The notes under the pieces: model-generated
Databases searched by the model: none
Seen by the model: the letters and a program-made list of their open reading frames with translations, nothing else
Told to the model about the DNA's origin: nothing
Part shown: positions 1 through 5,484 of the stretch, piece by piece
Position numbering within the stretch: the first letter of the stretch is position 1
Layout: each line of letters opens with the position of its first letter
NCBI GenBank assembly: GCA_026988135.1
Contig: JALSLT010000093.1
Span: 1-7,494 of the forward strand
Length of the DNA stretch: 7,494 bases
From: Desulfurobacterium sp.
GTDB lineage: Bacteria; Aquificota; Aquificia; Desulfurobacteriales; Desulfurobacteriaceae
Direction of reading: 5' to 3'
Program-made: the position numbers and the translations under genes

Positions 1-162
1 ATCTATCGCGGAAGGGTCAAAATGGAAACGGAAATTCTCATCCTCAAGCTTCACATCACCCTGAAACTGACCGCAATCAACAAGAAATCTAACATTTCCA
101 GTTTCAATAAGAAAGCAACTTCCTGTTACAACCTGAGCCGCACCACAAAAAGTAACTTTCAT
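1..162 (-). CDS. MBL-fold / beta-CASP-type metallo-hydrolase, N-terminal fragment
   Basis: This partial gene starts with ATG at 162 and stays open for 54 codons to the left edge. The protein begins MKVTFCGAAQVVTGSC and continues with FLVDCGQFQG. That is the typical opening of bacterial metallo-beta-lactamase-fold proteins of the beta-CASP group (COG1236, related to the eukaryotic mRNA 3'-end cleavage factors and to RNase J). The G-A-x-x-x-V-T-G-S strand and the V-D-C-G-x-x-Q-G turn are both visible. The fragment ends in DPSAID, just before where the zinc-binding HxHxDH motif is expected in this family; that motif is outside the window, so catalytic competence cannot be judged. The start overlaps the stop of the thioredoxin-like gene as ATGA, with AAGGAAGG about 10 bases upstream as ribosome binding site, so translation is probably coupled. 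An RNase-like role is inferred from the family; a generic hydrolase is possible. Confidence 0.85.
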   Translation of the reverse strand, partial: MKVTFCGAAQVVTGSCFLIETGNVRFLVDCGQFQGDVKLEDENFRFHFDPSAID

Positions 163-581
163 AACTCAAGTGCCTTCCTTATATCTCCCTCCGTAGCAGG
201 ACCAAGAAAAATCTTAACTATTTTTCCATCTCTTGTTAAAACTACAGAGGGAGTTGCAAGAACTCCAAACTTTCGTGCAAGCTCCGGTTTTTCATTTACA
301 TCAACCCTCACAACTTTTATCTTCGCATATTTTACAAGTTTCTTTATTGTCGGCTCCATCTCCTTGCACGGCTTACACGTGGGGGAGAAAAAGTAAACGG
401 CACCCTTCCCCTTACTTAATCGTGAAAACTCCCCTTCAAGAGAAGGTAGCTGTTGACCTTGCATCTTCTTTGACTTAAAATTCCAATAAATTCTCAAAAG
501 TATAATGGAAACGAGATAGATAAACGCTATAAAAAAGAAAAATCTGGCAACATAATAAAAGATTCTTATCAAAGTATCCAT
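159..581 (-). CDS. Membrane-anchored thioredoxin-fold protein with CKPC active site
   Basis: A 140-residue protein. Residues about 8-29 are a strongly hydrophobic segment (FFFFIAFIYLVSIILL), read as one N-terminal membrane anchor. A thioredoxin domain follows from about residue 45. Its redox motif is C69-K70-P71-C72 inside FFSPTCKPCKEMEP, preceded by the usual beta strand AVYFF, and the cis-proline loop is ATPS at 109-112. The domain is about 90 residues, close to classical thioredoxin. The start ATG at 581 has GGAGG four bases upstream, and there is no better start. The gene follows the hydrogenase terminator, has its own possible promoter, and overlaps the next gene by ATGA. Basic residues cluster after the anchor (R30, K36, K38, K39), which would favour a cytoplasmic thioredoxin domain; many anchored relatives are periplasmic, so the side is unsettled. 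Disulfide reduction is likely; the partner is unknown. Confidence 0.88.
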   Translation of the reverse strand: MDTLIRIFYYVARFFFFIAFIYLVSIILLRIYWNFKSKKMQGQQLPSLEGEFSRLSKGKGAVYFFSPTCKPCKEMEPTIKKLVKYAKIKVVRVDVNEKPELARKFGVLATPSVVLTRDGKIVKIFLGPATEGDIRKALEL

Positions 582-596
582 AAATCCTCCGAAAAT

Positions 597-626
597 ATTA
601 AAACTGGGTAGATTTTAACATTTCAA
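597..626 (-). promoter_or_regulatory. Possible promoter of the thioredoxin / beta-CASP unit
   Basis: On the minus strand, TTGAAA (626-621) and TTTAAT (602-597) are separated by 18 bases, each one mismatch from the sigma-70 consensus. The element lies between the hydrogenase terminator and the thioredoxin start, where a promoter is needed. Transcription would begin near 590, giving a very short leader that just includes GGAGG (590-586). The region is AT-rich, so a chance match is possible, and TAATAT at 600-595 is a competing -10. Confidence 0.4.
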
Positions 627-636
627 ATCCTAGTTG

Positions 637-661
637 AAGAAAATCCCCCTTTAAAGGGGGA
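637..661 (-). terminator. Intrinsic terminator of the hydBGDA operon
   Basis: The minus strand reads TCCCCCT-TTAA-AGGGGGA (661-644), a seven-pair, mostly G:C stem with a four-base loop, followed at once by TTTTCTT (643-637). This is a strong Rho-independent terminator 25 bases after the hydA stop. The stem is fully palindromic, but only the minus-strand side has a good T-tract, so it fits termination of the hydrogenase transcript. Confidence 0.88.
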
Positions 662-664
662 CTC

Positions 665-686
665 AAAATACCGTAAGAAATACGGT
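665..686 (-). terminator. First, weaker hairpin directly at the hydA stop codon
   Basis: ACCGTA (686-681) pairs with TACGGT (675-670) around the loop TTTCT, followed by ATTTT (669-665). The stem begins within the last base of the hydA TAA codon. With six pairs, half of them A:T, it would be a weak terminator or a 3'-end stabilising hairpin, and it stands in tandem with the strong terminator a few bases downstream. Confidence 0.5.
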
Positions 687-1990
687 TAAAGACGAACTAT
701 TTTGAGAGTTTCAAAATCGGCGCCAAACATATGAACAGAACAGGAAATACATGGATCATAAGATCTTATTACCATTTCAGCATATTTTTTTATAGTTCCA
801 TCATCAGCTGATACAAGCCTCTCGGCAAGAGTTCTAAGATCCTTCTCCATATTTGCCTGAAGCTGTGCAGTTGGAGTTATAACATTCGCAGAGATACATC
901 TACCATTTTCGTCAAAAGAATATTTGTGGTATAGAGTACCCCTGGGAGCTTCTTTAAGACCAAATCCAGACCCCGTTTTTGGCTTCATATCAACCCTAAA
1001 AGACATAGGATATTCTTCCAGCAACCTATCTATAAGCTCAACACCTTCCAGGGCAAGCTCAAAAAGCTCAATTGTTCTTGCAACATTTTGATGAAGAACA
1101 TTTGCAGACGGAAATTTCACTTTCATACTTTTCATTATCCCTTTCGTTTTCGGCCTCAAAGAATCAAAATGAAGATTTACCCTCGCAAGAGGCCCAACAA
1201 GAAACGGTTTCCCTTCTATAGTTGACTGCTTAGCCATTGAATATCCGTTAAAAGTCTCAACAACAAACATCTCAAATTCATTCTTTGTAAACACCGTACC
1301 ATCTGAAATATAAACTTCATCTCCAACAAGGGAAAAACTATCCTTTGAAATAGCCATTTGAAGTTCGGCAGGAGCATTTAATTCAGGATACTCAAGGGAA
1401 TCAAAAAGCTTTACAGTATCTTGAGCATCGGAAATTATATCTTCCAACTCCTCTTTTAATTCCAAAAGTTCATCTTTAGATGGAAAAGTTGCAAAACCGC
1501 CGGGAATAATATTCTCTCCATGAAAATGCTTCCCTGTTATCGTTTTCATTATTTTATTGCCTAAATTTTTCATCTTAAAAGCACGTTTAACAACATTCGG
1601 ATACTCTTTCGCCATCTCAAGAGCAGAATCAAACCCCATATAATCCGGAAGGGCAAGAAAATAGACATGAAGAGAATGACTCTCAAAAAATTCACCAACT
1701 ATAAGAAGCCTTCTTAAAAGCTCTATAGATTCGAAAACCTTCGTACCAAAAGCATCTTCAATAGCCCTAACCGATGCTATCCTATGGGACACATAGCATA
1801 TTCCGCAGATTCTCGACATAATCTTCGGAATCTCTCCCCAGAGCCTATCCCTTGCAGTATATTCGTAAAATCTCGGGCCCTCTGTTATTCTAACTTTAAC
1901 GTCTTTAACCTTATCTTTCTCAAAAATAATTTCTATTGCTCCATGTCCTTCAACACGGGTAAGATGCTCAACCTTTATCTCTCTTTTCAT
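686..1990 (-). CDS. hydA: Group 3b [NiFe] hydrogenase (sulfhydrogenase) alpha/large subunit
   Basis: The 434-residue catalytic subunit, which binds the Ni-Fe(CN)2CO centre and splits or makes H2 in the cytoplasm. The N-terminal signature includes LTRVEGHG (10-17) and RICGIC (60-65), giving metal ligands C62 and C65. The C-terminal signature DPCISC (412-417) gives C414 and C417, followed by SVH with H420. All four cysteine ligands are present. After H420 there is a 14-residue tail ending in IVRL, which a maturation endopeptidase should remove. The Pyrococcus HydA tail, as I recall it, is only VVRL. Internal motifs such as ESHSLHVYFLALPDY and EAPRGTLYHKY are also typical of group 3 large subunits. 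The ATG overlaps the hydD stop as ATGA, with GGGAG eight bases upstream. It is the last gene of the operon, ending just before two hairpins. No maturation protease gene is in the window. Confidence 0.96.
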   Translation of the reverse strand: MKREIKVEHLTRVEGHGAIEIIFEKDKVKDVKVRITEGPRFYEYTARDRLWGEIPKIMSRICGICYVSHRIASVRAIEDAFGTKVFESIELLRRLLIVGEFFESHSLHVYFLALPDYMGFDSALEMAKEYPNVVKRAFKMKNLGNKIMKTITGKHFHGENIIPGGFATFPSKDELLELKEELEDIISDAQDTVKLFDSLEYPELNAPAELQMAISKDSFSLVGDEVYISDGTVFTKNEFEMFVVETFNGYSMAKQSTIEGKPFLVGPLARVNLHFDSLRPKTKGIMKSMKVKFPSANVLHQNVARTIELFELALEGVELIDRLLEEYPMSFRVDMKPKTGSGFGLKEAPRGTLYHKYSFDENGRCISANVITPTAQLQANMEKDLRTLAERLVSADDGTIKKYAEMVIRSYDPCISCSVHMFGADFETLKIVRL

Positions 1991-2757
1991 AACTCAACTC
2001 CCGCATCTTTTAGTTTCTCTTTCAGGTAATTACCACGGAAAGCTTTCATAAAGTTTATAAGGTCTTTATCTTTCAAAGCTCTTTCCGTTAATACTTCTAC
2101 CATCTCCATATAGTTAGGATCATCGTGATCTCCACGACATCCCTGACAACCTAAACCTTTGGAAGTACACGGAGCACCGCAACCGGCATTTGTAATAGGA
2201 CCAAGGCACCACAATCCCTGTAGAGTTCTACATTCCGTTTCGGAAAGCTTACACTCGTAACAGACAGCCATTTTTGGAAAAAATGGCTGTATACCGTTCA
2301 AGAGAAATGCAGATGCCTGAACAAACTGTTTTCCTTCTACAGGACAACCGGAAAGCTTATAATCAACCTTAACTACTTCTTCAAGAGGTCTCGCCTTTGT
2401 TATCTTAAAAGGCATATCGATTGTTCCGTAAGTAGTTTCAAGTAGTTCTTCAACAGGCACATCATTATTATTAGCCTGAACACCCCCGAATGACGCACAC
2501 GTACCGATAGCAACAAGTAATTTTGCCGCTTCTCTTCCTTTTTTTACCATCTTTTCATCAAGCTCTGTTGAAACAGAACCTTCTACAAAAAGAACATCAA
2601 GCTCTTCATCAAGAGTGTTAGCACTACTTCCTATGGGAAAATATTTAATTTCAGCTATATCAAGAAGTTTCAAAAGTGCAGATTCATAGTTAAGAATTTC
2701 ACATTGGCAACCTGAACAACTTGTAAGATACATTATCCCAATTTTCGGCTTAGCCAT
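1987..2757 (-). CDS. hydD: Group 3b [NiFe] hydrogenase delta/small subunit
   Basis: The 256-residue small subunit that pairs with HydA and carries electrons from the Ni-Fe site. The N-terminus has LTSCSGCQCEIL with C14 and C17, then GTCASFGG with C87 and LSGCP with C138; these four fit the proximal [4Fe-4S] cluster. A cysteine-rich second half supplies C166, C169, C176, C184, C193, C197, C204 and C207, exactly eight more ligands, enough for two further [4Fe-4S] clusters as known in the group 3 family. C19 is extra. There is no twin-arginine signal peptide, as expected for a cytoplasmic enzyme and unlike group 1 membrane-bound uptake hydrogenases. The ATG lies 12 bases after the hydG stop with GGGGTG upstream as ribosome binding site. 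The 3' end overlaps hydA by four bases, so the two core subunits are probably made in step. Confidence 0.95.
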   Translation of the reverse strand: MAKPKIGIMYLTSCSGCQCEILNYESALLKLLDIAEIKYFPIGSSANTLDEELDVLFVEGSVSTELDEKMVKKGREAAKLLVAIGTCASFGGVQANNNDVPVEELLETTYGTIDMPFKITKARPLEEVVKVDYKLSGCPVEGKQFVQASAFLLNGIQPFFPKMAVCYECKLSETECRTLQGLWCLGPITNAGCGAPCTSKGLGCQGCRGDHDDPNYMEMVEVLTERALKDKDLINFMKAFRGNYLKEKLKDAGVEL

Positions 2758-2769
2758 AACACACCCCGC

Positions 2770-3648
2770 TTAAATCATTTTTGGAAGATTTTTCGTATCC
2801 CAGAGAGGAAAAATCGGACCATCAACACAGGTAAACTTGTAACCAACCTGACAATGACCACATTTCCCAACACCACATTCCATCTTTCTTTCTAGGGAAA
2901 CAAAAACTTTACTTTCCTGATAGCCATTTTTTATTAGCTCAGCTCCTATAAATTTGTAAGCAACAGGAGGACCACAAACAGCCACATAAGTATCCGCAGG
3001 GTCAAGGTCAACTTCAGGAATTAAAGAGGTAATTAATCCCTCTCTATCGGTCCAGTTTTTATCCTCTTCTGTCCCCACTTTATCAAGGATATAGATACAT
3101 TTAATATCATTCCGACTTTTCAACCTTCCAAGTTCGTCTTTATAAAGTACGGACTCATAATTCCTTGTCCCATAAAGGAGATAAACTTTTTTATATTTTT
3201 CCCTCTTATCAAGAACATACCAGACAAGAGAACGAAGCGGTGCCATTCCAAGACCACCGGCTATAATCAAAACATTATGCCCCTCCATTAAATCAACCGG
3301 AAACGAGTTTCCGTAAGGACCTCTTAAACCCAGTACATCTCCACATTTCATCTGGTGAAGGACATTTGTTTTTCTTCCAACATTCCTAACCGTTAACTCA
3401 ACCGTTCCCTTTCTTGTAGGAGAGGAACAGATAGAAATTGGAATCTCACCGGCCTTTGGAACAGTTAACATAACAAACTGCCCCGGTTTAAAACTCCAGG
3501 TTTCATTAAGCTCTTCATCAACAAAAACAAAAGAAAATCTTTTATGATCAGGGGCCAAATATTCAATATCCGCAATTCTAACCTTTTGCGGTTTAAAGGG
3601 GTCATGCACTGTGGATATTGTCAGTAGCTTTTCCAGACTTTTCTTCAT
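2770..3648 (-). CDS. hydG: Group 3b hydrogenase gamma subunit, FAD/NAD(P)-binding with [2Fe-2S]
   Basis: The 292-residue diaphorase subunit of the ferredoxin-NADP+ reductase fold, passing electrons between the iron-sulfur chain and NAD(P). The FAD domain shows FKPGQFVMLTVP (53-64) and PISICSSP (70-77), then RGPYGNSFPV (109-118). The nucleotide-binding half has IIAGGLGMAPLRS (128-140) and VCGPP (224-228). The C-terminal [2Fe-2S] motif is C258, C263, C266 and C274 in ECGVGKCGHCQVG plus KFTC. This arrangement is close to Pyrococcus HydG and to dihydroorotate dehydrogenase electron-transfer subunits (PyrK); the hydrogenase neighbours decide in favour of HydG. The chosen ATG lies inside hydB, a 47-base overlap, and has AGGAG six bases upstream. 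A GTG at codon 14 has no such site. Whether NADH or NADPH is preferred cannot be read safely. Confidence 0.94.
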   Translation of the reverse strand: MKKSLEKLLTISTVHDPFKPQKVRIADIEYLAPDHKRFSFVFVDEELNETWSFKPGQFVMLTVPKAGEIPISICSSPTRKGTVELTVRNVGRKTNVLHQMKCGDVLGLRGPYGNSFPVDLMEGHNVLIIAGGLGMAPLRSLVWYVLDKREKYKKVYLLYGTRNYESVLYKDELGRLKSRNDIKCIYILDKVGTEEDKNWTDREGLITSLIPEVDLDPADTYVAVCGPPVAYKFIGAELIKNGYQESKVFVSLERKMECGVGKCGHCQVGYKFTCVDGPIFPLWDTKNLPKMI

Positions 3649-4690
3649 CTCCCGCTCCTCTCAGTTTTTTAAGAGTATCAACAATCCTTATGCCGGCAGG
3701 ACACTCATGCTGACATCTTCCACACCCAACACATCCGAAACGCTCTATCTGATAGGGATAGCCAACATATTTGTGATAGTAGCGATTTCTAAACCTCTCT
3801 TTGAGATTTTCATGAAACCAATGTCCTCCGGCAACAAGAGAATAATAGGGATATTGGCATGAAGTGATAAATTCGACCCTTTTAACAACGGAACCATCAA
3901 GGGAAGGAACATCAACACTTGTATAACAAAAGCAAGTCGGACACGTGTTTGTACATGTACCACAACTAAAACATCTTTTCGCTTCCTCATCCCAAATTTC
4001 AGAATCAAATTCAAGCTCAATAACTTGCGAAATTCTTTCAATATCAGGAATATTCCCATCTTTAAACATATATTTCTTCTCGGCAGTTACTTTTTTATAA
4101 AGAACAAGGTCCCTTTTGGATATCTCTTTAAAAAGTTGCTCCAAAGAGTGAACTATCTCATCTCCCTTAGCACTTCCGATAGAGATAAAGTAACTATCCC
4201 CTATATCGGTAAAGAAAAGATCCCAGCTGGTTCCATCAGGAAAAGCGGTTCCTGTTGATATACAAAAGCAATCTTCATCAGGTGCACAAGAAATCCCTAT
4301 AAGAACTGTTTCCTTCCTCGCAGCAAGATACCTTGGATCAGGATTTTCACCTTTAAGATAAACAGCATCAAGGATAGCTATTCCATGAAGATCACAGGAA
4401 TGAAGTCCAAAAACAACTTGAGACTGTGGTTTAAAGGTCTCCAGAAATTCCATCTTTTCGGGAGAATACTCAAAACGCTCCCTCAAATACTCCAGAATAA
4501 ATTTTTTCGGTGGCAAGATTGTTCTAATATAATCTGTATCCACCTTTGAAACATCGTCTATTTCCGAAAAATAGAACTTTTCTTTTTTCTTGACAGGAGC
4601 TACGAGTCTCCCGAAACTTTTCAAACCTTCAAGAAACTCCCCAAGATTTTCTTTCGGAATAATCTTTGCCGTTTCAAGTTGAAATTCCAT
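3602..4690 (-). CDS. hydB: Group 3b hydrogenase beta subunit, iron-sulfur electron transfer
   Basis: The 362-residue first gene of the operon, homologous to Pyrococcus HydB and to the AsrA subunit of anaerobic sulfite reductase. Two ferredoxin-type motifs are clear: C240, C243, C246, C250 (CFSCGTCTNTCP) and C320, C323, C326, C330 (CVGCGRCQHECP), each able to hold a [4Fe-4S] cluster. The N-terminal part has the family motifs FGLHSCDLHGI (94-104) and SCAPDEDCFC (134-143), adding C99, C135, C141 and C143 as possible further ligands. The protein should bridge HydD and HydG in the cytoplasm. The ATG at 4690 has AGGAGG five bases upstream (4701-4696) and follows a consensus promoter. The last 45 bases or so overlap the start of hydG. 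The tail after residue 345 is charged and poorly conserved in appearance. Annotation as AsrA is the main alternative, but the adjacent hydG, hydD and hydA settle it. Confidence 0.94.
   Translation of the reverse strand: MEFQLETAKIIPKENLGEFLEGLKSFGRLVAPVKKKEKFYFSEIDDVSKVDTDYIRTILPPKKFILEYLRERFEYSPEKMEFLETFKPQSQVVFGLHSCDLHGIAILDAVYLKGENPDPRYLAARKETVLIGISCAPDEDCFCISTGTAFPDGTSWDLFFTDIGDSYFISIGSAKGDEIVHSLEQLFKEISKRDLVLYKKVTAEKKYMFKDGNIPDIERISQVIELEFDSEIWDEEAKRCFSCGTCTNTCPTCFCYTSVDVPSLDGSVVKRVEFITSCQYPYYSLVAGGHWFHENLKERFRNRYYHKYVGYPYQIERFGCVGCGRCQHECPAGIRIVDTLKKLRGAGDEEKSGKATDNIHSA
3655..3659 (-). promoter_or_regulatory. Ribosome binding site that fixes the hydG start inside hydB
   Basis: AGGAG (3659-3655) lies six bases before the ATG at 3648, inside the hydB coding sequence. 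The in-frame GTG at 3609, which would shorten the overlap with hydB to about eight bases, is preceded only by a weak purine run. This supports the longer HydG and the 47-base gene overlap. Confidence 0.65.
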
Positions 4691-4725
4691 CGATACCTCC
4701 TGAGAGGAAAAATTGAAATAATCTT

Positions 4726-4754
4726 ATTATAAAGAAATCTTGATATTATGTCAA
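4726..4754 (-). promoter_or_regulatory. Consensus sigma-70-type promoter of hydBGDA
   Basis: On the minus strand, TTGACA (4754-4749) is followed by exactly 17 bases and then TATAAT (4731-4726). Both hexamers match the consensus completely. The expected transcription start is near 4719, giving a leader of roughly 29 bases that contains AGGAGG (4701-4696) before the hydB ATG. The sequence upstream is AT-rich and could act as an UP element. So perfect a promoter suggests strong basal activity, and therefore that any control is by repression or post-initiation. Confidence 0.88.
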
Positions 4755-4755
4755 G
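4739..4755. promoter_or_regulatory. Candidate operator: palindrome over the hyd -35 element
   Basis: The plus strand reads CTTGATATTATGTCAAG, a 17-base inverted repeat with five-base outer arms (CTTGA and TCAAG) and only one mismatched pair inside. It covers the whole -35 hexamer and the start of the spacer, the position of a repressor site. The arms resemble half-sites of the CRP/FNR family (TTGA...TCAA), but the gap is seven bases instead of FNR's six, so the binding protein cannot be named. Part of the symmetry is forced by TTGACA itself, but not the matching TCAAG arm. Confidence 0.4.
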
Positions 4756-4776
4756 TTACACTATTTAATATTACAC
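4756..4776 (-). repeat. Direct repeat GTGTAA upstream of the hyd promoter
   Basis: The minus strand has GTGTAA at 4776-4771 and again at 4761-4756, separated by nine bases (15-base period) and ending one base before the -35 hexamer. Tandem half-sites here could bind an activator. Six-base repeats in AT-rich sequence may arise by chance. Confidence 0.25.
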
Positions 4777-4785
4777 CACCATACA

Positions 4786-4800
4786 AAAATATGATATTTT
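4786..4800. repeat. Perfect A/T palindrome between nfi and the hyd promoter
   Basis: AAAATAT-G-ATATTTT is a perfect seven-base inverted repeat around one central base, six bases after the nfi stop. In the minus direction it is followed by one more T, so it could be a feeble transcript end for lptF-lptG-nfi, but arms with no G:C pair make a poor terminator. It could instead be a protein binding site or an AT-rich upstream promoter element. Confidence 0.3.
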
Positions 4801-4806
4801 CGAACC

Positions 4807-5484
4807 TTATTCCTTTATCTCAGCCCTAATATGTTTTCTAACTTCCTGCAAAAAATTGTGAGCCATTCTTGTAGGTTCCGGTAACTTATAAGATACTACC
4901 AAATTTTTTACAATCTCAAGAGCAGATTCAACATTTATCAGATGTCCGGGAGAAATATAAACAGGCTTAACACCGGTTTTTGTTCTTAAAACAACTCCTA
5001 TTTTCTCACCTACATCATCATAAATAAAAGAAAAATCACCCTTCTCCATTCCAGGAATTTCAAACTTCCCATACAACGGTTTTTTTGCACAACCTATTGT
5101 CGGTATTCCCAGAACTACACCAAAATGAGAAGCAACTCCCAAACCTCTGGGATGAGTAATTCCATGACCGTCAACAATTGTAACGTCAGGTCTTTGAGAA
5201 AGTTTTGCATAAGCTTTTAAAAGAAGAGGAATCTCTCTGAACCCAAGAAATCCGGGAACATAAGGAATATCAACTTTTCCAGAGACCCACACCTTTTCAA
5301 CTACATCAATTTCAGGATACTTTAAAACAACAAAAGAAGCTATTCCCATAGTTGGAGTTTTAAAAGGGTTTAAAAACGTTAAATCACATCCGGCAACATA
5401 GGAAACGGGACCCTCAAAAGATGCGATCGAAACCTTATCTTTTAAGATTCTCTGAACAACGGTAGCTCTCTTAAAATCAAACAT
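4807..5484 (-). CDS. nfi: Endonuclease V, deoxyinosine 3' endonuclease
   Basis: A 225-residue DNA repair nuclease that nicks the second phosphodiester bond 3' of hypoxanthine and other deaminated bases. Residues are numbered from the ATG at 5484. The catalytic acids are in place: D34 in AGCDLTF, E84 in FLGFREIP and D105 in VDGHGITHPRGLG, with H111 in the same motif. The PYVP wedge motif that probes the lesion is at 74-77, and GCAKKPLYG follows. By these spacings E84, D105, H111 and Y75 match E89, D110, H116 and Y80 of the Thermotoga enzyme. Length is normal. A TTG one codon upstream is in frame, but the ATG in TGATG overlapping the lptG stop is preferred, with AGGA about 11 bases upstream. 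The gene probably shares the lptF-lptG transcript; heat-driven deamination would explain a thermophile's need for it. Confidence 0.96.
   Translation of the reverse strand: MFDFKRATVVQRILKDKVSIASFEGPVSYVAGCDLTFLNPFKTPTMGIASFVVLKYPEIDVVEKVWVSGKVDIPYVPGFLGFREIPLLLKAYAKLSQRPDVTIVDGHGITHPRGLGVASHFGVVLGIPTIGCAKKPLYGKFEIPGMEKGDFSFIYDDVGEKIGVVLRTKTGVKPVYISPGHLINVESALEIVKNLVVSYKLPEPTRMAHNFLQEVRKHIRAEIKE

Noticed and set aside
22..478. Open frames of 124 and 81 codons on the plus strand
   Set aside because: They are antisense to the hydrolase fragment and the thioredoxin-like gene, both of which have recognisable motifs and ribosome binding sites. The plus-strand products resemble nothing.
2770..3648. 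PyrK (dihydroorotate dehydrogenase electron-transfer subunit) as the identity of the FAD/[2Fe-2S] protein
   Set aside because: The fold and motifs are shared, but the gene is embedded between hydB and hydD, with no pyrD nearby, and the C-terminal motif fits HydG.
3745..4059. A 104-codon minus-strand frame inside hydB
   Set aside because: It is another reading frame of the cysteine-rich part of hydB. The hydB frame contains both ferredoxin motifs, so this one is a shadow.
4740..4754. Classical FNR box at the hyd promoter
   Set aside because: The arms TTGA and TCAA match, but the gap is seven bases, not the six of TTGAT-N4-ATCAA, so I call it only an unnamed palindrome.
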